Origin: JAVKFY01 sp040223615 | GTDB lineage: Bacteria > Pseudomonadota > Alphaproteobacteria > GCA-2731375 | Reading direction: 5' to 3' | DNA length: 64,000 bases | Assembly: GCA_040223615.1 (NCBI GenBank) | Contig: JAVKFY010000040.1 | Coordinates: forward strand, 62,001 to 126,000 | Shown here: positions 26,974 to 34,844 of the stretch, in pieces | Layout: every line of letters starts with the position of its first letter | How positions within the stretch are numbered: the first letter of the stretch is position 1 | The notes under the pieces: model-generated | Told to the model about the DNA's origin: nothing | Database searches by the model: none | Seen by the model: the letters and a program-made list of their open reading frames with translations, nothing else | Program-made: the position numbers and the translations under genes

Positions 26974-28104
26974 CCTGGCGATGATGCCGCGTAGTATCTC
27001 GCGGGTGCCGCCCTGGATGGTGAGTTTCGGGGCGATGGCGGTCATCTGGTCGAGGACGTCGAGGAAGCGGTCCCAGTCCTCGACCCGGTCCTCGTCGACG
27101 AAGGCGGCGAGGTCGCGGACGATGCCGGGCAGGGCCTGCTCCCAGTTGGTGCCCAGGTCCTTGACCACCGAGGCTTCCAGCACCGGCTCCTTGCCGGCGG
27201 CGAGCATGCCGGCGACCGACATCGACATGCGGCGCAAGGTGTAGAGCTGCGCCACCAGCCGGCCGACGCCCTCGCGGCCGCGCGGGTCGGGCTGCGGCCC
27301 CAGCACGCGGATCAGCTCGAACAGCGCCGGGATGGTCTCCAGAAAACGTTCCGGGCCGGAGCGCTCGTAGGCCAGTTCAGAGGTCGCCTGCTTCCAGGCG
27401 CCGTCGACCTCGCCGAGCACGGCGTTGTCCGGCAGAAACGCGTCCTCGAACAGCACCTCGTTGAAGTCGTGCTTGCCGGACGGGAACAGCACCGGGCGGG
27501 TGGAGATGCCGTCGGTGTTCTTCAGGTCCACCAGGAACTGCGTCAGGCCGTGGCGGCGGTTGTCGCCGGTCGGGGCAGAGGTGCGGAACAGGCCGATCAT
27601 GTAGTCGGCGACGTGCGCGTTCGACGTCCACAGCTTGCGGCCGTTGATGCGCCAGCCGCCATCGACCTTCTCCGCCTTGGTCTTGGCGGCGAACAGGTCG
27701 GAGCCGCTGTCCGGCTCGCTCATGCCGATGCAGAAGGTGACTTCACCGCGGGTGATGCGCGGCAGCACGTCGGCCTTGATCGCCTCGTCGGCGTAGCGCA
27801 GCAGCACCGGGCCGGATTGGCGGTCGGCGGTGAAGTGGGCGCGGGTCGGCGCGCGGGCGATCAGGAACTCCTCGGTGATGACGTAGCGTTCCAGGTAGCT
27901 GCGCTCGCCGCCGCCATACTGCTTCGGCCAGGTCAGGCCGATCCAGCCCTTGGCCGCGACGCGTTTCGAGAACTCGCGGCTGAACACGCCGTCGGCGCGC
28001 TCGAACACGCCATCTTCGCGGCACTCGGCCACGAAGGCGCGGACGTCCGCTCGCAGGGCTTCGCATTCGGGGGGCAGGCGGAGCGGATCGAACTGCAATG
28101 CCAT
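26956..28104 (-). CDS. Acyl-CoA dehydrogenase, large subunit-like
   Basis: A 382-residue flavoprotein that would oxidise an acyl-CoA to the 2-enoyl-CoA. GMSEPDSGSD is the FAD/substrate motif, and RKLWTSNAHVADY and GGTREILRGIIA are also typical. The catalytic Glu could not be placed with certainty. The preceding gene is another, shorter acyl-CoA dehydrogenase ending 3 bp before this ATG. Such pairs (for example ChsE1-ChsE2 in steroid side-chain degradation) form heteromeric enzymes. A crotonase gene heads the operon. Confidence 0.9.
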   Translation of the reverse strand: MALQFDPLRLPPECEALRADVRAFVAECREDGVFERADGVFSREFSKRVAAKGWIGLTWPKQYGGGERSYLERYVITEEFLIARAPTRAHFTADRQSGPVLLRYADEAIKADVLPRITRGEVTFCIGMSEPDSGSDLFAAKTKAEKVDGGWRINGRKLWTSNAHVADYMIGLFRTSAPTGDNRRHGLTQFLVDLKNTDGISTRPVLFPSGKHDFNEVLFEDAFLPDNAVLGEVDGAWKQATSELAYERSGPERFLETIPALFELIRVLGPQPDPRGREGVGRLVAQLYTLRRMSMSVAGMLAAGKEPVLEASVVKDLGTNWEQALPGIVRDLAAFVDEDRVEDWDRFLDVLDQMTAIAPKLTIQGGTREILRGIIARGLGLR

Positions 28105-28107
28105 GGC

Positions 28108-29118
28108 TCAGGCCGCCGTGATCGTCGGCCACAGGGCGTCGGCGCCGGCCTCGCAGACGCGGGCGCCGAGCCGGTCGGCCCACTGTGCCTCGCTGTCGAA
28201 GTCATCGCGCCAGGCCCACAGCCGGTGGGTGAAGCGATAGAGGATGTGCTCGGCGGTGAAGCCGATGGCTCCGTGCACCTGGTGCGCGATGGCCGCGCCT
28301 TCGGAGGCGGCCTCGCCGACGCGGACCTTGGCGGCGGCTGCCTCCCACCAAACCGCGTCGTCGACCGTGCCGCCGGCGTGGTCGAGCGCGGCGGCGGCGC
28401 TGGCGGCGATGGCCTGGGCGGCGGCGGCCTCGCTGGCCAGGCGCGCGAGGTTGTGCTGCACCGCCTGGAACTTGCCGATCGGGCGGCCGAAGGCGACGCG
28501 TTCCTCGGCGTAGCCGACGGAGATCGCGACAAGCTTCTGCAACGCGCCGGCCATCTGTGCCGAGCGGGCCACTGCGCCGACGGCGACGGCGCTTTCCAGA
28601 TCGAGATTGGTCTTGCCGCTGGCGACCGGCTTGGCGCCGCCGACGCTCAGCTCGTCGCGGGCGTCGCGGGCCAGGGTCTCGCCGGGCTTCACGTCGAGGT
28701 CGGCGAGCTTGTACAGCGAGACTTCGCCGCCACGCAGCCAGGCGACGTGCTGGCAGTCGCGGGCGAACGGCACCTGGCGGGCCCGCTCAGCCGTGTCGCG
28801 GCGGCGGACCGGGGCGACGGCGACCGGCCCGTCCGGCATCTCGATGCCGGCCTGGGCCAGCAGCCAGCCGGCCAGCATGGTTTCCACCAGCGGGACGGGC
28901 AGCGCATAGGCCCCGGCCAGCCGGGCTACCTCCATCGCCTCGGCCCAGGACAGGCCGGCGCCGCCGGCGTCTTCGGGCAGCAGTGCGCGGGTCAGGCCGC
29001 TGTCCTCCAGCGCCCGCCATAGCGGCACGCGCCAAGCGTCGCCGGTCGCGGCATTCAGGCTCTGCGGGTCGGCCAGATCGCGCAGGATGCGCTCGGCAGC
29101 GTCGGCGATCTCGCTCAC
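28108..29118 (-). CDS. Acyl-CoA dehydrogenase, small partner-like
   Basis: A 336-residue acyl-CoA dehydrogenase homologue, shorter than the classical 380 residues. The C-terminal helical domain is clear (VHGAIGFTAEHILYRF), but the central beta domain is reduced and the FAD motif SEPxAGSD is missing. This matches the partner subunit of split, heteromeric dehydrogenases. It lies between the crotonase gene, 3 bp upstream, and the large-subunit gene. A substrate such as a bulky side-chain CoA thioester is an inference. Confidence 0.85.
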   Translation of the reverse strand: MSEIADAAERILRDLADPQSLNAATGDAWRVPLWRALEDSGLTRALLPEDAGGAGLSWAEAMEVARLAGAYALPVPLVETMLAGWLLAQAGIEMPDGPVAVAPVRRRDTAERARQVPFARDCQHVAWLRGGEVSLYKLADLDVKPGETLARDARDELSVGGAKPVASGKTNLDLESAVAVGAVARSAQMAGALQKLVAISVGYAEERVAFGRPIGKFQAVQHNLARLASEAAAAQAIAASAAAALDHAGGTVDDAVWWEAAAAKVRVGEAASEGAAIAHQVHGAIGFTAEHILYRFTHRLWAWRDDFDSEAQWADRLGARVCEAGADALWPTITAA

Positions 29119-29121
29119 GCG

Positions 29122-29913
29122 CTACTTGCCCTTGAAGTTGGGCACGCGGCGCTCCGACGTGGCCTTCACGCCTTCGGCGAAGTCCTCGGTGACGCGCAGG
29201 CGGTTCTGCTCGACCAGCTCGTGGTCGGTGGCCGCCTTGACCGCGTCGGCCAGGCCCTGGCGCATGGTGGCGCGGGTCGCCAGCAGGCCCAGCGGCGAGT
29301 TCTCGGCGATCTCCTTGGCCAGGTCGACGGCGGCCTGACGCACCTGGTCCTGCGGCACCAGGATATCGGCCATGCCCATCTCGACCGCTTCCTCGCCCTT
29401 GAACCGGCGCGAGGTGTAGAACACCAGCGCCGCCTTGGTGGGGCCGATCAGGCGCGGCAGCGTGTGGGTCAGGCCGAAGCCGGGGTGGAAGCCGAGCCGG
29501 GTGAAGTTGGCGGCGAAACGCGCCTCGGGGCAGGTGACGCGGAAGTCCGGCATCATCGCCAGGCCGAGCCCGCCGCCGATCGCGGCGCCGTGGATGGCAC
29601 CGACCACCGGCTTCTTGGTGCGATAGAGCCGCACGGCCTCCTCGTAGAGATGCGTGGGCCGGACGTTGCCCATCTGCTCGGCGTCGTCCTCCTTGCGGTC
29701 GGCGAAGTTGGCGCCGGCGCAGAACGCCTTGCCCTGCGCGGCCAGCACGATGGCGCGGCAGTCGTCATTCTTGTCCAGGTCCTCGAAGGCCGAAGCGATG
29801 GCGCGGATCAGCGCATGGTCGAAGAAATTCAGCGGCGGACGCTGGATCTCCACGATGGCGATGTTGCCGTCGGTCTCGACGCCCAGGTCTTCGTAACTGC
29901 CGAACGCGGCCAT
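29122..29913 (-). CDS. Enoyl-CoA hydratase/isomerase (crotonase family)
   Basis: A 263-residue crotonase that hydrates or isomerises enoyl-CoA. The CoA-binding and oxyanion segments are present (CAGANF and HGAAIGGGLGLAMMPDFR), followed by a FTRLGFHPGFG region where canonical hydratases carry a catalytic Glu; that Glu is not obvious here, so isomerase or hydrolase activity is possible. GGGAG lies upstream of the ATG. It is the first gene of the three-gene operon with the two dehydrogenases. Confidence 0.85.
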   Translation of the reverse strand: MAAFGSYEDLGVETDGNIAIVEIQRPPLNFFDHALIRAIASAFEDLDKNDDCRAIVLAAQGKAFCAGANFADRKEDDAEQMGNVRPTHLYEEAVRLYRTKKPVVGAIHGAAIGGGLGLAMMPDFRVTCPEARFAANFTRLGFHPGFGLTHTLPRLIGPTKAALVFYTSRRFKGEEAVEMGMADILVPQDQVRQAAVDLAKEIAENSPLGLLATRATMRQGLADAVKAATDHELVEQNRLRVTEDFAEGVKATSERRVPNFKGK

Positions 29914-29973
29914 GCTCTCGCTCCCACTTGTTCGTTTCGATGATTGCCGCAGAGATTTGCCCGGCCCACGGTC

Positions 29974-31455
29974 TCAGGTCAACGTGCGGCGCACCGCGTC
30001 CTGCCAGCCGGCGTAGCGTTCCTCGCGCGCCGCATCGGCCATCGCCGGCTCGAAGCGGCGTTCCAGCGCCCACGCCTTGGCGAAATCCTCCAGGTCGGGA
30101 TAGAGCTCGGCCTGGCGTCCGGCGAGGTAGGCGGCGCCCAGCGCGGTGGTTTCCAGCACCGTCGGCCGGTCGACCGGGGCGTTGAGGATGTCGGCCAGGA
30201 ATTGCATCGCCCAGTCGCTGGCGACCATGCCGCCGTCGACGCGCAGCACCGGCTGGCCATCGTCGGCGTCGGTCCAGTCGCGATGCATCGCCTCCACCAG
30301 GTCACGGGTCTGGTAGCAGACGGATTCCAGTGCCGCGCGGGCCAGTTCCTTCGGCCCGGTGTTGCGGGTCAGGCCGAACAGCGCGCCGCGCGCGTCGGCG
30401 TCCCAATGCGGCGCGCCCAGGCCGGTGAAGGCTGGCACCAGATAGACCGATTGTTCGGGGTCGGCCTGGCTGGCCAGTTCGCCGGACTGGTCCGCCTGCT
30501 CGATGATGCCGAGGCCGTCGCGCAGCCACTGCACCGCCGCGCCGGCAACGAAAATCGAGCCCTCCAGCGCGTAGGTGCGCTTGCCGTCGAGCTGGTAGGC
30601 GATGGTGGTCAGCAGCCGGTTGGTCGAGGCGACCGGGGTCTCGCCCGTGTTCAGCACGGCGAAGCAGCCGGTGCCGTAGGTCGATTTCAGCATGCCGGGC
30701 TGGAAACAGGCCTGGCCCACGGTCGCCGCCTGCTGGTCGCCGGCAACGGCGCGGATCGCGACCTCGCCGCCCAGGCGGGTGGTGACGCCGAAATCGGCGG
30801 CGGAGTCCAGAACCTCCGGCAGCATGCCGCGCGGCACGCCCAGCGCCTTCAGCAGGTCGTCGTCCCATTGCCCCTTGTGGATATCGAACAGCAGGGTGCG
30901 GGCGGCATTGGTGGCGTCGGTGACGTGGCGCTGGCCGTCGGTGAGGCGCCAGATCAGGAAGCTGTCGACGGTGCCGAAGGCCAGCTCGCCGCGCGCGGCG
31001 CGTTCGCGGGCGCCTTCCACGTTGTCCAGCAACCAGCCGACCTTGGTGCCGGAGAAATACGGATCGAGCAGCAGGCCGGTGCGGGCGGTGACGAGGTCCT
31101 CCAGGCCGTCCTGGCGCAGCCGCTCGCAAGTGTCGGCGGTGCGCCGGTCCTGCCAGACGATGGCGTTGTGGATCGGCTTGCCGGTGCTTCTGTCCCAGAC
31201 CAGCGTGGTCTCGCGCTGGTTGGTGATGCCGATGCCGGCCAGGTCGCTTGCGGTGACGCCGGCCTTCGCCATCGCCTGCTCGGCGGTCGCGACGGTGGTG
31301 TCCCAGATCTCTTCCGGATCGTGCTCGACCCAGCCGGAGCGCGGGAAATGCTGCGCGAACTCAAGCTGGCCGACGCCGCGCACGTTGCGGTCGGCGTCGA
31401 ACACGATGGCACGGCTGGAGGTGGTGCCCTGGTCGATGGCAAGGATGTGAGTCAT
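29974..31455 (-). CDS. glpK: Glycerol kinase
   Basis: GlpK phosphorylates glycerol to sn-glycerol-3-phosphate with ATP. The 493-residue FGGY kinase begins IDQGTTSSRA, has the TNQRETT and WQDRR glycerol-site segments, the GDQQAA ATP-site motif, and KSTYGTG. The start at MTHILAIDQG is preceded by GGGAGCG. glpD lies 0.9 kb away on the same strand, with the NIPSNAP and AroQ-like genes between, so the pathway glycerol to dihydroxyacetone phosphate is complete here. No facilitator gene glpF is seen. Confidence 0.97.
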   Translation of the reverse strand: MTHILAIDQGTTSSRAIVFDADRNVRGVGQLEFAQHFPRSGWVEHDPEEIWDTTVATAEQAMAKAGVTASDLAGIGITNQRETTLVWDRSTGKPIHNAIVWQDRRTADTCERLRQDGLEDLVTARTGLLLDPYFSGTKVGWLLDNVEGARERAARGELAFGTVDSFLIWRLTDGQRHVTDATNAARTLLFDIHKGQWDDDLLKALGVPRGMLPEVLDSAADFGVTTRLGGEVAIRAVAGDQQAATVGQACFQPGMLKSTYGTGCFAVLNTGETPVASTNRLLTTIAYQLDGKRTYALEGSIFVAGAAVQWLRDGLGIIEQADQSGELASQADPEQSVYLVPAFTGLGAPHWDADARGALFGLTRNTGPKELARAALESVCYQTRDLVEAMHRDWTDADDGQPVLRVDGGMVASDWAMQFLADILNAPVDRPTVLETTALGAAYLAGRQAELYPDLEDFAKAWALERRFEPAMADAAREERYAGWQDAVRRTLT

Positions 31456-31541
31456 CGGCGCTCCCGTTCTCGTTGCCGACAGCCTAGCAAAACTGTTCAC
31501 CGTGTCGCAGGCTGTCGCCATATCCAACGAGGGAGGAAAGC

Positions 31542-31868
31542 ATGATCTACGAGCTCAGAATCTACGACTGCGTGCCCGGCCGGCTGCCGGCGTTGCTGGA
31601 GCGGTTCGACAAGATCACGCTGAAGCTGTGGGAGAAGCACGGCATCGAGCAGGCCGGCTTCTGGACCACGCTGATCGGCGAGAACAATCAGCGGCTGACC
31701 TACCTGCTGAAGTTCGACTCGCTGGCCGACCGCGAGACCAAGTGGAACGCCTTCGCCGCCGATCCCGACTGGCACGCTGCGCGCGCCAAGACCGAGGAAA
31801 GCGGCGCCATTGTCGCCCAGGTCCGCAACGAGATCCTGGCGCCGACGAGCTTCTCCTCCGTCAAATAG
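31542..31868 (+). CDS. NIPSNAP family protein
   Basis: A 108-residue ferredoxin-like dimeric alpha/beta-barrel protein starting YELRIYDCVPGR, with the YLLKFDSL and WNAFAADPDW segments of the family. Bacterial NIPSNAP proteins sit beside catabolic genes and are of uncertain function. GGGAGGAAAG lies close before the ATG. It is divergent from glpK and convergent with the AroQ-like gene, with only 6 bp to the latter. Confidence 0.85.
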   Translation: MIYELRIYDCVPGRLPALLERFDKITLKLWEKHGIEQAGFWTTLIGENNQRLTYLLKFDSLADRETKWNAFAADPDWHAARAKTEESGAIVAQVRNEILAPTSFSSVK

Positions 31869-31874
31869 CGCCGC

Positions 31875-32333
31875 TCAGTTTTTCGGATCGCCCTGGCGCA
31901 GCATTTCCACGATGGCATCCAGGGCGAGCACGTAGCCGTGCGCGCCGAAGCCGGCCATCACCGCTGTGGCGGCGCTCGACATGATCGAGTGCTGGTACAG
32001 CGGTTCGCGCGTGTGGATGTTGGAGATGTGCAGTTCCACGATGGGCCAGCGGTAGATCTTCAGGGCGTCGAGCACCGGGATCGAGCCGAAGCTGTGCCCG
32101 GCGGGATTGATGATCACACCTGCAGTCTTGGCCTTGGTCGCTTCGTGCAGCCAGTCGACAAGCTGGGTTTCGGAGTTTGTCTGGCGGAAGTCGACCGCTA
32201 CTCCGATCTTCGCCGCATGCGCGTGACACATCGCCTCTATGTCGGCGAGCGTGGTGTGGCCGTAGATGTCCGGCTCTCGAATGCCGAGCATGTTCAGGTT
32301 CGGCCCGTTCAGGACCAGGATGGTCTGGGTCAT
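31875..32333 (-). CDS. AroQ-like type II dehydroquinase homologue, altered active site
   Basis: A 152-residue flavodoxin-like protein of the type II 3-dehydroquinate dehydratase family. NGPNLN, Arg19 and Tyr24 (active loop), Asn76, His102 (LHISN) and the Arg in HTREP match the known active site. The usual THTS segment, whose His contacts the substrate, reads SFGS here, with Phe82 in place of that His. True AroQ activity is therefore doubtful. It is coupled to glpD by a 4-bp overlap, an odd setting for an aromatic-pathway gene. A modified hydro-lyase is possible. Confidence 0.75.
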   Translation of the reverse strand: MTQTILVLNGPNLNMLGIREPDIYGHTTLADIEAMCHAHAAKIGVAVDFRQTNSETQLVDWLHEATKAKTAGVIINPAGHSFGSIPVLDALKIYRWPIVELHISNIHTREPLYQHSIMSSAATAVMAGFGAHGYVLALDAIVEMLRQGDPKN

Positions 32334-33832
32334 GTATCGCCTCCCACGGCACCGCGCATCCATGCGTCGAGTTTCTTGGCTTGTGCCTGGTCCAGCCGCA
32401 GGCCGAGCTTGGAGCGTCGCCACAGCACGTCGGCGGCGGTGCGGGCCCATTCCCGGTCGATCAGGTAGCGGACTTCTCGTTCGCTGAGCCCGGCGCCGAA
32501 GTCCTCGCCCATGTCGGCGATCGAGGTGGCGCCGTCGAGCAGGGCGCGGGCGCGGGTGCCGTAGGCGCGGGTCAGCCGATGGGCCTGCCCGGCGTCGAGG
32601 AACGCGTGCGACCGGCTCAGTTCGCCGGCCAGTTCTACGAAGCCGTCGGGTCGAAAGTCGCCGCCGGGCAGCGTCGCCTGCTCGGTCCACGGCGCGCCGA
32701 GCTTCGGCAGGTGCGGCGCCAGCTCGGCCAGCGCGGCCTCGGCCAGGCGGCGGTAGGTGGTGATCTTGCCGCCGAAGACGTTCAGCAGGCGCGGCTCGTC
32801 GCGCTCGCCGTCCAGCGTCAGGACGTATTCGCGCGTTGCCTCCTGTGCCTTGCTGGCGCCGTCGTCGTAGAGCGGGCGCACGCCGGCATAGGTCCAGACC
32901 ACGTCGGTCGGCCGGACCGGCGTCTTCAGATACGCGCTGACCGCGCCGCAGAGATAGTCGATCTCGCCTGGCGTGGCCGCGACCTCGGCCGGGTCGCCCC
33001 GGTAGTCCTCGTCGGTGGTGCCGATCAGCGAGAAGTCGTGCTCGTAGGGGATCAGGAAGATCACCCGGCCGTCGCCGTGCTGGAAGATGTAGGCGCGGTC
33101 GTGGTCGGTCGGGCGTGGCACCACGATGTGGCTGCCCTTCACCAGCCGCACCTTGGCCGGGCTGTTGCGGCCCAGCGCGCCGGTCAGCACCTGGTGCACC
33201 CAGGGACCGGCCGCGTTGACCAGGGCATGTGCGCGTACGCTGTCGCCGCTTTCCAGGTCGACGGTCCAGGCGCCGTCCTCGCGCCGGGCGCCGGTGACGG
33301 CGGTGCGCACCCGGATGTCGGCGCCGCGCTCGGCCGCGTCCATCGCGTTCAGCACCACCAACCGGGCATCCTCGACCCAGCAGTCGGAGTAGACGAACGC
33401 CCGTGCGAACTCATCCCGCAGAATTGCGCCGGCGGGGTCGCGGCGCAGGTCGACGGTCTCGGTCCCGGGGAGCAGCTTGCGGCCGCCGAGGTGGTCATAG
33501 AGAAACAGGCCGAGCCGGATCATCCAGGCCGGACGTAGGCCCTGGTGGTGCGGCAACACGAAGCGAAGTGGCCAGACAATGTGCGGTGCCGCTTTCAGCA
33601 GCACTTCGCGCTCGATCAGCGCCTCGCGGACCAGCCGGAACTCGTAGTGCTCCAGGTAGCGCAGACCGCCGTGGATCAGCTTGGTCGAGGCGGCTGAGGT
33701 GGCGCCGCCGAGGTCGCCTTTCTCGGTCAACAGCACTTTCAGGCCGCGGCCAGCGGCGTCGCGGGCGATGCCGGTGCCGTTGATGCCACCGCCGATGACG
33801 GCCAGATCGTAACGCTCATGCATACCGGGCAT
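32330..33832 (-). CDS. glpD: Glycerol-3-phosphate dehydrogenase (FAD, aerobic)
   Basis: GlpD is a peripheral inner-membrane flavoenzyme that oxidises glycerol-3-phosphate to dihydroxyacetone phosphate and passes electrons to ubiquinone. The 500-residue protein starts DLAVIGGGINGTG (FAD Rossmann motif), has HGGLRYLE and GGKITTYR, and a C-terminal helical cap (about 390-500). Start may be at 33832 or at 33823 (MHERYD); neither has a clear ribosome site. Its last bases overlap the AroQ-like start, and it is divergent from ku, 84 bp away. Confidence 0.95.
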   Translation of the reverse strand: MPGMHERYDLAVIGGGINGTGIARDAAGRGLKVLLTEKGDLGGATSAASTKLIHGGLRYLEHYEFRLVREALIEREVLLKAAPHIVWPLRFVLPHHQGLRPAWMIRLGLFLYDHLGGRKLLPGTETVDLRRDPAGAILRDEFARAFVYSDCWVEDARLVVLNAMDAAERGADIRVRTAVTGARREDGAWTVDLESGDSVRAHALVNAAGPWVHQVLTGALGRNSPAKVRLVKGSHIVVPRPTDHDRAYIFQHGDGRVIFLIPYEHDFSLIGTTDEDYRGDPAEVAATPGEIDYLCGAVSAYLKTPVRPTDVVWTYAGVRPLYDDGASKAQEATREYVLTLDGERDEPRLLNVFGGKITTYRRLAEAALAELAPHLPKLGAPWTEQATLPGGDFRPDGFVELAGELSRSHAFLDAGQAHRLTRAYGTRARALLDGATSIADMGEDFGAGLSEREVRYLIDREWARTAADVLWRRSKLGLRLDQAQAKKLDAWMRGAVGGDT

Positions 33833-33916
33833 AGATGGCACAGGCCTGCCGCGCCGGCAATTCAGGAACCAGCGCTGGCGGCCGGCGTTGTCGTTGGGGA
33901 CAGCCACGGGACAGTC

Positions 33917-34840
33917 ATGGCAGCGAAGAAAAAATCGACCCGCAGCACCGCAAGGTCTGGCTCGCGGGGACGCGCCGGCGGCGGCCGGGCCAGCGGGCTT
34001 GGCACGCGGCCGGTATGGAGCGGCAGCCTGCGCCTGGCGCTGGTTACGGTGCCGGTGAAGCTTTACCCAGCGACCAAGACGGGCGCTCGCATCAGCTTCC
34101 ACCAGGTGCATGAGCCGTCCGGCAAGCGCGTGCGCTACGAGAAGGTGGTGCCCGGCATCGGTCCGGTCGACCGGGAGGAGATCGTCAAGGGCTTCGACCT
34201 CGGCAAGGGCCGCTACGTGCTGTTCGACGAGGACGAAATCGACGCACTGAAGGTTGAGCACCGGCACACGCTCGACCTCGTCCAGTTCGTCGACCAGGGT
34301 GAAATCGGCGCGATCTGGTACGACCGACCGTACTACGTGGTCGCCGACGGCGATCTGGCGGAGGAGGCCTACGGTGTTTTGCGGCAGGCGTTGCGGGCCA
34401 GCGGCCAGGTCGGCCTGGGGCAGTTCGTGATGCGCGGGCGCGAGCACATCGGGGCGTTGAGGCCGTGCGGCAGCGGGCTGTTGCTGGAAACCCTTCGCTT
34501 CGCCGACGAGGTCCGCGAGGCGGCACCGTTCTTTGCCGGCATCGACGCGCCGGAAGCGGACGAGGAGTTGCTGCAGCTCGCGACCGAGTTGATCGAGCGA
34601 AAGAGCGGCGGGTTCGATCCGTCGCAATTCAAGGATGCCTATACCGTCGCGCTGCGCGAGCTGATCGACGCCAAGTCGAAGAAGCAGTCGGTTGAGATCG
34701 ATGAGGACGAGCGTCCGGCCGCCGACTCCGGCGGCAAGGTGATCGATCTGGTCGAGGCGCTGAAACGCTCGGTCAAGCAGGCGGAGAAGCCGGCTACGAA
34801 GCGGCGCTCGAGCAGCGGCAGCCGGCGCAAGGCGAGCTGA
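33917..34840 (+). CDS. ku: Ku-type non-homologous end-joining protein
   Basis: Bacterial Ku forms a homodimeric ring on DNA ends and recruits LigD. The 307-residue protein has a basic N-terminal tail (about 1-28), the core starting near WSGSLRLALVTVPVKLY, the central FVMRGREHIGALRP segment, and a Lys/Arg/Ser-rich tail. Extended basic tails are known to bind DNA and LigD. ligD follows 4 bp on, so it is one repair operon. Confidence 0.95.
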   Translation: MAAKKKSTRSTARSGSRGRAGGGRASGLGTRPVWSGSLRLALVTVPVKLYPATKTGARISFHQVHEPSGKRVRYEKVVPGIGPVDREEIVKGFDLGKGRYVLFDEDEIDALKVEHRHTLDLVQFVDQGEIGAIWYDRPYYVVADGDLAEEAYGVLRQALRASGQVGLGQFVMRGREHIGALRPCGSGLLLETLRFADEVREAAPFFAGIDAPEADEELLQLATELIERKSGGFDPSQFKDAYTVALRELIDAKSKKQSVEIDEDERPAADSGGKVIDLVEALKRSVKQAEKPATKRRSSSGSRRKAS

Positions 34841-34844
34841 GGCC

